Part shown: piece by piece, positions 51,776 to 59,624 of the stretch
Numbering within the stretch: the stretch's first letter is position 1
Layout: each line of letters starts with the position of its first letter
Source: Sulfitobacter noctilucae
GTDB lineage: Bacteria > Pseudomonadota > Alphaproteobacteria > Rhodobacterales > Rhodobacteraceae
Reading direction: 5' to 3'
Length of the DNA: 64,000 nucleotides
NCBI RefSeq assembly: GCF_000622365.1
Contig: NZ_JASC01000013.1
Span: 558,001-622,000, forward strand
Translations under genes and position numbers: made by a program
Notes under the pieces: model-generated
The model's input: the letters and a program-made list of their open reading frames with translations, nothing else
What the model was told of the DNA's origin: nothing
The model's database searches: none

Positions 51776-53134
51776 ATGCCTGACCATATGCGCGGCAAAG
51801 CACAGGGGATCGAGCGGTTATACCTCGACTTCGATAGCTTCTTTGCAACAGCTGAGCAGTATCTTAACCCCGATCTGCGCGGCAAACCTGTTGGCGTGGT
51901 GCCGCTGGATTCGCCGAACACGGGATGTATCGCCGTTAGTCGCGAAGCCAAAGCGCGGGGTGTCAAATCAAGTGCCACGATCCGTGCAGCGCGCCAGATT
52001 GCACCCGACATGATATTTGTTGTCGCGCGTCACGACGTGTACGTGCGGCTGCACAACCGGATACTGGAGGTGATCGAAACATGTCTGCCGGTCGCAAATG
52101 TCCGTTCTATTGACGAACTGGTCTGTCATCTACTGCCGAGCGAGGCAAAGCAGGGTGAAGCGCTGGCCAACCGCATCAAACAAGCGCTCGCTGACAATTT
52201 TAGCCCGGTTCTGACCTGTTCCATCGGCATGGCGCCGACCGAACTTCTGGCGAAAATAGGGGCGGAGATGAACAAGCCCAACGGGTTTGCAGAAATCCAT
52301 GCGGACGCCTTGCCACATGCTTTAAATGCGCTTTCCCTATCTAAACTGCCCGGTGTTTCGGACGGGATGGAAAAGCGTCTAATCGCTGCTGGGGTCCACT
52401 GCTTTGAAGATCTGTGGCGACTTGCCCCGAAACAGGCCCGTGCGATCTGGGGTAACGTCGAAGGGGAGCGGTTCTGGAACGGCTTGCACGGTTTCCACGT
52501 CGAACGCCCGAAGACAAAGAAACGCATGTTCGGTCACAGTCGGATGCTGCCCACGGATTGGCGCACGCCTGACAAGGTCGAAGCTTGCGCCCGCCAATTG
52601 ACAATGAGCGCAGCCAGACGGCTACGGCGTGCGGACCTGTTTGCGACGAAAGTTACGCTGTCGTGTCGGGGCGGCGGCTATCGCAGCGCCACCGGTAGCC
52701 GCAAGGACGATCAGCGGTGGGAATGGCATGCACAGCTTTTGCCAGCGCGCGATGATCGAACGTTCCTGCGGACACTGCGCAGTGGATTGCAAGTCGCGCG
52801 CAAAGAGATGGGTTTTCGCCCCCGCTCAATCAGCGTGATGTTGCACGGCCTTGAGGAGGAGGCGTTGATGACCGGCGATTTGTTCGATGTTTCGCCTGCG
52901 CGGCATACGGAGACAGGCCCGGCCCGGAAAGCGTCGGCGGACTGGGAGCGTATCAGTGCGGTGATGGACAAACTGCGCATAGCCCACGGACCGGATTCGA
53001 TTTCACTGGGGCCACGGTGCGACGTGCCGGGCGGGTACCTCGGGGCAAAGATCGCATTCGGCCGGATCCCCGACGCCGCAGATTTCAACTCGGCTGCGGT
53101 TCCTGACGAGCAGACCCATTTCTGCTCTTTTTAG
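51776..53134 (+). CDS. Y-family DNA polymerase (DinB-like, SOS-controlled)
   Basis: A 452-residue translesion polymerase. The catalytic acids are present: YLDFDSFFATAEQ with the DxD-type first motif and SIDEL with Asp-Glu of the second. TCSIGMAPTELLAKIGAEMNKPNGF closely follows DinB, and KLPGVSDGMEKRLIAAG is the helix-hairpin-helix. Because both acid motifs are intact it is not an ImuB-type inactive polymerase; no imuA or dnaE2 is beside it. It differs from canonical DinB in length and in having VCHL where DinB has AYLD. A LexA box directly upstream marks it as damage-induced. Confidence 0.87.
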   Translation: MPDHMRGKAQGIERLYLDFDSFFATAEQYLNPDLRGKPVGVVPLDSPNTGCIAVSREAKARGVKSSATIRAARQIAPDMIFVVARHDVYVRLHNRILEVIETCLPVANVRSIDELVCHLLPSEAKQGEALANRIKQALADNFSPVLTCSIGMAPTELLAKIGAEMNKPNGFAEIHADALPHALNALSLSKLPGVSDGMEKRLIAAGVHCFEDLWRLAPKQARAIWGNVEGERFWNGLHGFHVERPKTKKRMFGHSRMLPTDWRTPDKVEACARQLTMSAARRLRRADLFATKVTLSCRGGGYRSATGSRKDDQRWEWHAQLLPARDDRTFLRTLRSGLQVARKEMGFRPRSISVMLHGLEEEALMTGDLFDVSPARHTETGPARKASADWERISAVMDKLRIAHGPDSISLGPRCDVPGGYLGAKIAFGRIPDAADFNSAAVPDEQTHFCSF

Positions 53135-53554
53135 GCTTTTCGCCTCCATAGCTGGAAGCAGACCGAGAGCTACTGTCGGAATAAATTGCTGGCATTGTGG
53201 TCGGAAAAACTGACACGGAAGACCGGCGACCCCGACAAATTTCTTGACGGTAGTGCGCCTTAAACCCACTTTCTGCGCCATAGTTAAGTTAGGTCGAAGT
53301 GCGGATACTCGCAGGCCCAGGTGTCATGCCGGGATGCAACGCACCTCCTGCATTTCATAGCTACAAAAGATGCAAAACCACCGTGAGGGTTGGTGATGTT
53401 CCTGATCAGGCAGACCCTTTTAATCACCACTTCTAACGACAAAAACCCGCGCGCTCCTACCATCCCCTTTCGGAATTCTCGCTAAAGGCGTGGAACGCTT
53501 CGACGACTTCACGCGTTCGTCATTAACATTTTGAGGCACGTGAAGGAGACGCAA
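53135..53554. other. 420-base non-coding region holding an EcfG-type promoter
   Basis: No convincing gene. The last 60 bases contain the GGAAC-N17-CGTT promoter at 53492-53517 and the RBS GAAGGAG of the 19-codon ORF that follows. The rest has no strong hairpin or repeat I can name. Confidence 0.6.
53492..53517 (+). promoter_or_regulatory. EcfG-type promoter of second stress cassette
   Basis: GGAAC (53492-53496), 17 bases, CGTT (53514-53517), exact consensus. The start site would be ~31 bases before the small ORF at 53555. Confidence 0.87.
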
Positions 53555-53614
53555 ATGCACAGCATCATCGATCTGATCGTCGTCACTCCATCTGCTTTGA
53601 ATCCCATTACTTAA
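53555..53614 (+). CDS. 19-residue ORF heading the stress cassette
   Basis: ATG with GAAGGAG 8 bases ahead encodes MHSIIDLIVVTPSALNPIT. Its distance from the EcfG-type promoter equals that of the other GSR genes, which suggests it is truly translated. It may be a leader peptide, a small membrane-active peptide, or a chance ORF. The DUF883-like gene follows 18 bases later. No family recognised. Confidence 0.45.
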   Translation: MHSIIDLIVVTPSALNPIT

Positions 53615-53632
53615 TCGAAGAGGAGGTCTTCA

Positions 53633-54142
53633 ATGAATACCGCTCCAAACAACACGACTGACAAAGTCAAGAAGACTGCCGCCAACGCGGCGGAAGGCCT
53701 GAAATCCGGCGCGCAGGACGCTGCTGAAAAGGCCGCAACAGAGGCATCGCAATATGCTGACCAAGCAAAAGGTGCCGCAGCGGATGAAGTGAAAGGTGTC
53801 GCTTCTGCCCTGCGAACCGCAGCAGACGAAATGCGAAGCGGGTCGCCACAAGAGCGTACCATGAGCCAGATTGCAGACGGCTTGGCAGATGCTTCGGACT
53901 CCATTCGCGGTAAGGATCTGGGCGAAATGGTTGGATCCATTTCCGACTTTGCCCGACGCAACCCCATCGCGTTCCTTGGCGGCGCGGCGCTGCTCGGCTT
54001 TGCGGCGACGCGCTTTGCCAAAGCATCCAGCGAAAACAATCGTCACACCACCGCCGTCGCACCGCTGAACAATGCGCAGGACTTGCCGCACGCGCAGTCC
54101 GCCGTGGTGGGGCGTCCAACACATCTGGGAGATCGCTCATGA
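53633..54142 (+). CDS. DUF883-like stress protein with C-terminal membrane segment
   Basis: A 169-residue protein. The first ~75 residues are a highly charged Ala/Lys/Glu/Asp-rich helix (GLKSGAQDAAEKAATEASQY), similar to LEA or nutrient-deprivation proteins. A membrane segment, IAFLGGAALLGFAATRF, lies at ~115-131, and a polar tail follows. GAGGAGG precedes the ATG. It overlaps the holin-family gene by ATGA and heads a stress operon. A smaller relative lies at 24305-24619. Confidence 0.75.
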   Translation: MNTAPNNTTDKVKKTAANAAEGLKSGAQDAAEKAATEASQYADQAKGAAADEVKGVASALRTAADEMRSGSPQERTMSQIADGLADASDSIRGKDLGEMVGSISDFARRNPIAFLGGAALLGFAATRFAKASSENNRHTTAVAPLNNAQDLPHAQSAVVGRPTHLGDRS

Positions 54143-54537
54143 ATACCGATACGAACAAATCCGCAGGGGGCCTTTTAAACGATGCTTTGGCGCATGTGAG
54201 CTCTCTGGTCCGCAGCGAAGTTGATCTTGCACGGGCCGAAGTGAACGAAAACCTGAAAAGCGCCGGTGCTGCGATTGGCCTGATTGTCGGTGCTGTTGTC
54301 GTTGCATTATCAGCGTTGAATGTCCTGACCGCCGCGCTGGTGGCTGCATTGGCTGAAGCCGGACTTGAAGCGGGCTGGGCGGCTTTGATCGTCGGCGTGC
54401 TACTGGCTCTCGTCGCTTATGGCATGGCGAACAAGGGCACAAATGATTTGAAACTCAGCAGCTTGGCACCATCGCGTACAGCGAAGAACGTAAAGCGTGA
54501 TGCCGAAGCCGTGAAGGAGGTTTACGATGACAAATGA
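54139..54537 (+). CDS. phage-holin-like (PF07332-type) stress membrane protein
   Basis: A 132-residue protein. HVSSLVRSEVDLARAEVNENL is the family's N-terminal helix, then two membrane helices (AIGLIVGAVVVALSALNVLTAALVA and AALIVGVLLALVAYGMA). It pairs with the DUF883 gene before it and the DUF3618 gene after it, which starts 11 bases inside its 3' end. This gene trio is common in alphaproteobacterial stress operons. No evidence of phage origin. Confidence 0.83.
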   Translation: MNTDTNKSAGGLLNDALAHVSSLVRSEVDLARAEVNENLKSAGAAIGLIVGAVVVALSALNVLTAALVAALAEAGLEAGWAALIVGVLLALVAYGMANKGTNDLKLSSLAPSRTAKNVKRDAEAVKEVYDDK

Positions 54538-55828
54538 ACACAGAAGCTCAGAAGAGATTGAACGCGAGATCGAACGTGAACGCGCGGGTCTGACAAACAC
54601 GCTCGACGAACTGCAAAACCGGTTCTCTGTAGATACGGTTGTGCGCCAAGTATCAGAGCAGTTTCGCGCAAACGGGGGTGACATCGCCCGATCCGTATCG
54701 CGCAGTGTAAAAGAAAATCCCGTCGCCCTTGCCCTCACCGGTGTTGGTTTGGCGTGGATGATTTTCGGAAGCGGTTCGCGAGAGGACCGCCGTGGTTCAC
54801 GGGTCGACTATAGTGACGACTACCGCCGGACTGCCCGCACCCAAGCACGCTCGATGCGCGACCGCGAAGACTACGGCACTGCATCAACGGACTATGCCGG
54901 ATCTCGCCATCACACGGGGTATTCCGATGACACCGGGTTCCGCCGGGCAAACCCCAGGGATCCGTACTACGATGGCCCCTATGCTTCGGATGATCTACCG
55001 TCTTGGGCGCGCAGCACAGATAGCCATTCAAGCGACAACGGTCAGGGCGTGGGCGAGCGGCTAAGTGATGCTGCCGGTAACGTATCGGACAAAGCCTCGG
55101 CCGCAGCTTCTTCTGTAGCTCAGAAAGCAAACGACCTCGGATCTTCAGCGCGAAATACAGCGAGTGATTTTGGCGATGACGCACGTGAGAAAGCAGGCAA
55201 TCTCGGATCTGCCGCGCGAGCTAACGCGGCCGCTGCAGGTGCTGCTATATCTGACAGTGCCAACGCCATCGGAAGCAAGGCCCGTGATGTCGGGTCGGCC
55301 GCAGCAGACCGTGCTGCAGCGATGCGGGCGCGATTGGCGGAAGGAACCGAGAATCTGTCCGAAGAGGCGCGCCTGAGGGTTATTGCTGCACGTGAAAAAG
55401 CGATCGAGGCACGCGATGCTGCTATAGCGCAAGCCCGACGCAGTAGTGCACGTGCGTCCGACATGTTTGAGGATCAGCCATTGGTTGCTGGTGCTCTGGC
55501 AATCGCCGTTGGCGCGGCGATCGGTGCAGCTTTGCCCCGGACCCGGATCGAAGATGAGTACCTTGGTGAGCAGAGCGACAATCTGATGCAAGAAGCCGAG
55601 CGCGTTTTTGCAGAAGAGAAGCAAAAGCTTGGTAAGGTGGTCGATGCGGCGAAAGACGAGGCGCAGACCATCGCAGACGAAGTCAAATCTGATGCGAAGG
55701 ATGCAGCAGGCGAAGCGAAATCTGTGGCAGGTGCTGTAGCAGACAAAGCCAAGTCGTCAGCGCAGCGCGTTGTCGATACCGCAAAATCGGAAGCTGACAA
55801 GCAAGGTGTTGGCAAACCCAACGCGTAA
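54527..55828 (+). CDS. DUF3618 protein with long LEA-like helical tail
   Basis: A 433-residue protein. Residues 1-~75 fit DUF3618: SEEIEREIERERAGLTNTLDELQNRF, then a membrane segment PVALALTGVGLAWMIFG. A Tyr/Arg/Asp-rich middle (~85-165) is followed by ~180 residues of Ala/Asp/Ser-rich near-repeats such as AARANAAAAG and DKASAAASSVAQKANDLGSSA, a second hydrophobic segment AGALAIAVGAAIGAALP, and another Lys/Ala/Glu-rich tail. This looks like a membrane-tethered LEA/apolipoprotein-like stress protein. A terminator follows. Confidence 0.83.
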   Translation: MTNEHRSSEEIEREIERERAGLTNTLDELQNRFSVDTVVRQVSEQFRANGGDIARSVSRSVKENPVALALTGVGLAWMIFGSGSREDRRGSRVDYSDDYRRTARTQARSMRDREDYGTASTDYAGSRHHTGYSDDTGFRRANPRDPYYDGPYASDDLPSWARSTDSHSSDNGQGVGERLSDAAGNVSDKASAAASSVAQKANDLGSSARNTASDFGDDAREKAGNLGSAARANAAAAGAAISDSANAIGSKARDVGSAAADRAAAMRARLAEGTENLSEEARLRVIAAREKAIEARDAAIAQARRSSARASDMFEDQPLVAGALAIAVGAAIGAALPRTRIEDEYLGEQSDNLMQEAERVFAEEKQKLGKVVDAAKDEAQTIADEVKSDAKDAAGEAKSVAGAVADKAKSSAQRVVDTAKSEADKQGVGKPNA

Positions 55829-55844
55829 TCCAGTCTAGACAAAC

Positions 55845-55872
55845 GGCCCGTTGTGAGAGCAGCGGGCCTTTT
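55845..55872 (+). terminator. terminator after DUF3618 gene
   Basis: GGCCCG/CGGGCC stem with a 12-base loop followed by TTTT. It lies before the YihY gene, which may be reached by read-through. Confidence 0.85.
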
Positions 55873-55892
55873 CCCATTTCACGGAGGTCATT

Positions 55893-56840
55893 ATGTCCCG
55901 AGGTCGCCAAGCTGATAAGCCCACTGGTATTCCGGTTCGCGGTTGGAAGGACATTGTATTCCGCGTCAAAGACGAAATCGCATCTGACAACGTAGGGCTA
56001 ATCGCAGCAGGTGTGGCCTTTTATGGTCTTCTCGCTCTTTTCCCCTCAATTACTGCCATGGTCGCGATAAGCGGCCTTTTGGTCGAACCCAACATGCTCG
56101 TCGAACAACTCAATAGCCTCTCTGGTCTGGTCCCCGAAGAGGTGATCACGATCATGACGGCCCAAGCCACTGAGGTCGCGGGATCGCGGGAGGGAGGGCT
56201 GGGGCTTGCTGCCATCCTCGGTATTCTGGTCGCGCTCTATTCTGCGTCAAAAGGGATGGCGAGCCTCATGCAGGGCATCAATGTCGCCTATGACGAAGAT
56301 GAAAACCGCGGGTTTTTTAAACTCAAGCTGGTGACTTTCGGTCTGACCCTGTTTCTGATTTTTGGACTACTCGTGTCTATGGCCGCGATGCTAGCCTTGC
56401 CCGCAGTCCTGTCCTTCATCGAATTAGGGCCCATCGTAGAGATTACGCTGACCGCTGCCATGTGGGTCGGGCTGGTGCTTTTGACGATGTTCGGTCTGTC
56501 CGTCCTCTATAGATACGCGACATCTCGTGATAATCCCGAATGGTCCTGGGCCTCTGCTGGCGCTGCTGTGGCCTGCCTGCTTTGGATCATCGCATCTGCC
56601 GGCTTCGCATTCTATGTCGGGAACTTCGGGTCATACAACGAAAGCTTCGGTGCGCTAGCGGGTGTCATTGTACTGCTGATGTGGTTCTGGATTTCCGCTT
56701 TCATCATCCTGCTGGGGGCGGAGTTGAATGCAGAGATGGAAGCGCAGACGCGCAAGGATACAACAGTTGGTAAAGACCTTCCGATGGGTGATCGTGATGC
56801 GATCAAAGCGGATCGCCTTGGTGAAGCAGAACGGGCGTAA
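55893..56840 (+). CDS. YihY/BrkB-family membrane protein (second copy)
   Basis: A 315-residue protein with six membrane helices and family motifs IAAGVAFYGLLALFPSITAMVA and FGSYNESFGALAGVIVLLMWFW. It is similar in plan to the copy at 21872-22798. CGGAGG is 8 bases before the ATG. It has no visible promoter of its own between the terminator and start, so it is probably the last gene of the stress cassette. Confidence 0.88.
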   Translation: MSRGRQADKPTGIPVRGWKDIVFRVKDEIASDNVGLIAAGVAFYGLLALFPSITAMVAISGLLVEPNMLVEQLNSLSGLVPEEVITIMTAQATEVAGSREGGLGLAAILGILVALYSASKGMASLMQGINVAYDEDENRGFFKLKLVTFGLTLFLIFGLLVSMAAMLALPAVLSFIELGPIVEITLTAAMWVGLVLLTMFGLSVLYRYATSRDNPEWSWASAGAAVACLLWIIASAGFAFYVGNFGSYNESFGALAGVIVLLMWFWISAFIILLGAELNAEMEAQTRKDTTVGKDLPMGDRDAIKADRLGEAERA

Positions 56841-56966
56841 GCTGATTTTTGATGACCATAGAGAACCCGAACTTCGCGTTCTCAAACCCTAGCACGTTAA
56901 GGACATCGTCAGCTTTAAGATCTCTGCACCATTCGGACCTGCTAACCCAAGTCGTAATATAGAATT

Positions 56967-57000
56967 GCGAGGGGGCAGGCAGCTCTGCCCGCCCCTTCGC
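56967..57000. terminator. long GC-rich hairpin after C45 gene
   Basis: GCGA-x-GGGGC-x-GGCAG and CTGCC-x-GCCCC-x-TCGC arms, 8 bases past the minus-strand stop at 57009. Only a weak T-rich stretch follows on the minus strand. Confidence 0.7.
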
Positions 57001-57008
57001 AAATATCA

Positions 57009-58106
57009 TCATGCAGCGTTTTGCCAATTCGGAACAAACGTCCGCCAGTCGGGTATTTCACCGCGTGCATAGGCTTCGCCAACGGCCTGCCAGTCGATAC
57101 CCAGAGGATCTGCAGAGGTACCAACGGTGTTGGTATAGTGAATGGTCCGCTGCCCTTCCTGAAAATCATCGATGCTCTGTTCCCAGGCTTCATTGGTCCA
57201 ATGTAAAACCATGGTACTTGTGACCGGGGCATACTCAGCTGTGAAGAGCGTGCCGAACCCTGCGGAATACCGGTCCTGCTTCAAGGGCGTTACCTTGAAG
57301 TTATCGACCAGTTTTTCCGGGGTCTCGCCTGCGGCAAGTAAAGTTTTCAGCGTCTCGGCACGCCCGTATGTGTCCGTAAATTCGGCACGGTCCGGCTTTG
57401 TTCCGTTGCTTTGATGGTTGGTCGCAAGCGGAACAGGCTGAACCTCTGCACCGCCCCCGGCGTAAAGCTCGACCGACGCGGTGTTGCCGGAGGCATCCGC
57501 CACAAGCACGTTGTAGCCCATGTGTGACGGCACGCGGTGCAGCACGGCAAGCGCCTCTTCGACCGTATCGCAAGTCTCCAGCACATACCGCAAGATTGTC
57601 GTGATGCCAAAGCCGCATCCGGTGTCCTGTCGCCCGCCATAGGCCAGCGCAATGCTCAGCCCGTTCTCATTGATACCGTCCGAAAGGCCCCAAAGGAATT
57701 CGACCATGCCCATGACCTTTTTGCCGCGCCATGCCGTGTGCAGAAGCAGCCCTTCGTTCAGGTCCGGCGACAGATCATAGTTGCGGACCAACCGAACATC
57801 CGTGTCCGATACGGCGCAGGCAAGCGAACAGCCGCCCAGATAGTTTGGCGGGCACCAGGTTGATAGAAACCTTGCTGCGCGGTCCGATCCGCCCGCAAGT
57901 TCGGTCAGCGCGGCGTGGGTCTCGACCAGTTCGGGCATGTATTCGGCAAGTTTCGCTTCGCATTCTGCGCGGGACGGACCGCTGTCGCCGCCACGTGCGA
58001 TGAACCAAGGTTCGTAGGCGGGCCAGGAGCGGTTCCAACGGGCCTGCCATTTGGGACCAGGCGTTGTTTCGGATACTGCATCGAAAAGCATAGAGTGGGA
58101 TGTCAT
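57009..58106 (-). CDS. C45-family Ntn acyltransferase/hydrolase (paralogue)
   Basis: A 365-residue relative of the gene at 42061. The likely nucleophile is Cys93 in YLGGCSLA; LVRNYDLSPDL, GLSDGINENGLSIALAYGGRQ and SAGFGTLFTAEYAP match the same positions in the paralogue. It has an extra ~40-residue C-terminal tail. The ATG at 58106 has GAGG 6 bases before it. The gene ends 1 base after the esterase gene begins to be cleared, so it is in an operon with the esterase at 58108-59118. Natural substrate unknown. Confidence 0.85.
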   Translation of the reverse strand: MTSHSMLFDAVSETTPGPKWQARWNRSWPAYEPWFIARGGDSGPSRAECEAKLAEYMPELVETHAALTELAGGSDRAARFLSTWCPPNYLGGCSLACAVSDTDVRLVRNYDLSPDLNEGLLLHTAWRGKKVMGMVEFLWGLSDGINENGLSIALAYGGRQDTGCGFGITTILRYVLETCDTVEEALAVLHRVPSHMGYNVLVADASGNTASVELYAGGGAEVQPVPLATNHQSNGTKPDRAEFTDTYGRAETLKTLLAAGETPEKLVDNFKVTPLKQDRYSAGFGTLFTAEYAPVTSTMVLHWTNEAWEQSIDDFQEGQRTIHYTNTVGTSADPLGIDWQAVGEAYARGEIPDWRTFVPNWQNAA

Positions 58107-58107
58107 G

Positions 58108-59118
58108 TTAAACCTCGTTCTGTGATATGGCTTTGAAAAAGCGGAGCATTTCAGCGCTGGCATCAGGGCCGTTTGCATCAGTGTAGGAGCCATTGGGATT
58201 GCCCCCGGACCAGGCATGCCCGAGGCCGGAAATCTCCCAATGCTCTGTCAGCGGCGTGCCGTTGTCGGACAGGGTAATCGTTTGGTTAAAGGCTTTGCCG
58301 CCCTCGGTGCCATTGTTCACAATCTGGGTCTGCTGCCCTGATGCGCTGTCGAGCACATCGTTGATGATCCTGCTGCCATTCGCGGGAGCCACCGTGTGAT
58401 CGGCGGTCCCGTGAAACACGATTGTCGGAATCACCGTGGCGGTCTTTGTCTGGGACGGTCGGGAGCCATTGCCTCCCATCGCTGCAAAAGCTTCGTTCAC
58501 GCCCCGCGCACAGCCGTATGGCAGCCCGGAATGCACCCCCACGGCTGTAAAAACATCACCGTAGGTTTGCCCCAGGATGACAGCCATTGCGCCGCCCGCT
58601 GAAAGGCCCGCAACGAATGTACGCCCCTTCGGTACATTGTTTTTCGTCGCAATCTCTCCAGCTAGGCTTGCCAGTATTGCCGGTTCGCCCCGCTCGCGTT
58701 TTTGATCGGTGCCGCTGAACCAGTTCCAGCAGGACTGTGCATTGTCGCCACGCGATTGCGCAGGAAGAACGACGATCATTCCGGTCTGCGTGGCGGTCTT
58801 GACGATATCTGTTCCGGTTGCAAAGTCATCGGGCGTTTGGGTGCAGCCGTGCAGCATCATCAGGACACCGTTGGCCGGCCCTTCCGGCATATGCAGAACA
58901 TATTCACGCGATCCGGCCGCACAGGTGTACCGCTTGCGCGATGTTGCAGGCGCGGAGGGGTATGTCTTGGTACCAGCAGGTGAACCGAACCTACCATCAG
59001 GCATAAGTCCATGCTGTCGAAGCGTCTGTTCCACCAGCGTCTGCGCGTCCAGCTTGGCAGTAGGCCGCACGCGATCCATCGCCCAACGCATCGCGTCGGC
59101 GTTCAAATTCATCATCAT
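58108..59118 (-). CDS. PHB-depolymerase-family esterase (LpqC type)
   Basis: A 336-residue serine esterase with the nucleophile elbow GLSAGG, the oxyanion region VLMMLHGCTQTPDDFATGTDI, and a C-terminal GLGHAWSGGNPNGSYTD with the catalytic His. No signal peptide is seen, so it acts inside the cell. The family includes PHB depolymerases and feruloyl/acetylxylan esterases. AGGA is 5 bases before the first of three ATGs. The order RHH regulator, esterase, C45 on the minus strand suggests one unit. Confidence 0.87.
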   Translation of the reverse strand: MMMNLNADAMRWAMDRVRPTAKLDAQTLVEQTLRQHGLMPDGRFGSPAGTKTYPSAPATSRKRYTCAAGSREYVLHMPEGPANGVLMMLHGCTQTPDDFATGTDIVKTATQTGMIVVLPAQSRGDNAQSCWNWFSGTDQKRERGEPAILASLAGEIATKNNVPKGRTFVAGLSAGGAMAVILGQTYGDVFTAVGVHSGLPYGCARGVNEAFAAMGGNGSRPSQTKTATVIPTIVFHGTADHTVAPANGSRIINDVLDSASGQQTQIVNNGTEGGKAFNQTITLSDNGTPLTEHWEISGLGHAWSGGNPNGSYTDANGPDASAEMLRFFKAISQNEV

Positions 59119-59138
59119 ATTTATCCTAGGTTAGGGGG

Positions 59139-59555
59139 TCAGCTAATACGATCAGCCAGTGCGGTTTTCACTTCCTTACTGGCCTGCAAAGCACCCAGTA
59201 CGTTGATGGAGCCGATGGTCTGTTTAGCCAATTCGGGGGTGACGTCATGGGCAATACGGGCAAGGCCCACGACCTTGACATGCAGCATTTCGCCGGCGTC
59301 ACGTACAGCTTCAAGGTCCGCGACGGAGTAGTCCCGCAACCCGAGTTCCATTGTATGACGGTCTATAGTGCTGGACACGTCCGGTTCGTGCGCGTCCAGC
59401 TGTTTCCGGATTGCGGTGCGGATCAAATCGCTGCGGTTGGAATAGAACCCTTCCTGTACCAGCAAGTCGATCCGCCCCAGATCCACAAATCCGAGATTGA
59501 TAGTGATCTTTTCGTTATCGGGCTGTTTGCCCCGTAGGTTTACAACGTTTGACAT
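59139..59555 (-). CDS. ribbon-helix-helix (CopG-type) regulator
   Basis: A 138-residue protein. ITINLGFVDLGRIDLLVQEGFYSNRSDLIRTAIRKQ (a strand then two helices) is a classic ribbon-helix-helix DNA-binding unit near residues 15-52; the rest is helical and may bind a ligand or partner. The second of two ATGs, at 59555, has GGAG 7 bases upstream. It lies 20 bases before the esterase gene and may control that operon. Confidence 0.8.
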   Translation of the reverse strand: MSNVVNLRGKQPDNEKITINLGFVDLGRIDLLVQEGFYSNRSDLIRTAIRKQLDAHEPDVSSTIDRHTMELGLRDYSVADLEAVRDAGEMLHVKVVGLARIAHDVTPELAKQTIGSINVLGALQASKEVKTALADRIS

Positions 59556-59624
59556 CATGTTTCTCCATCCATGTGGATGGTATATAGATGTCTTACAGAT
59601 GTGCACAAGGGGGCATCAGACCAA

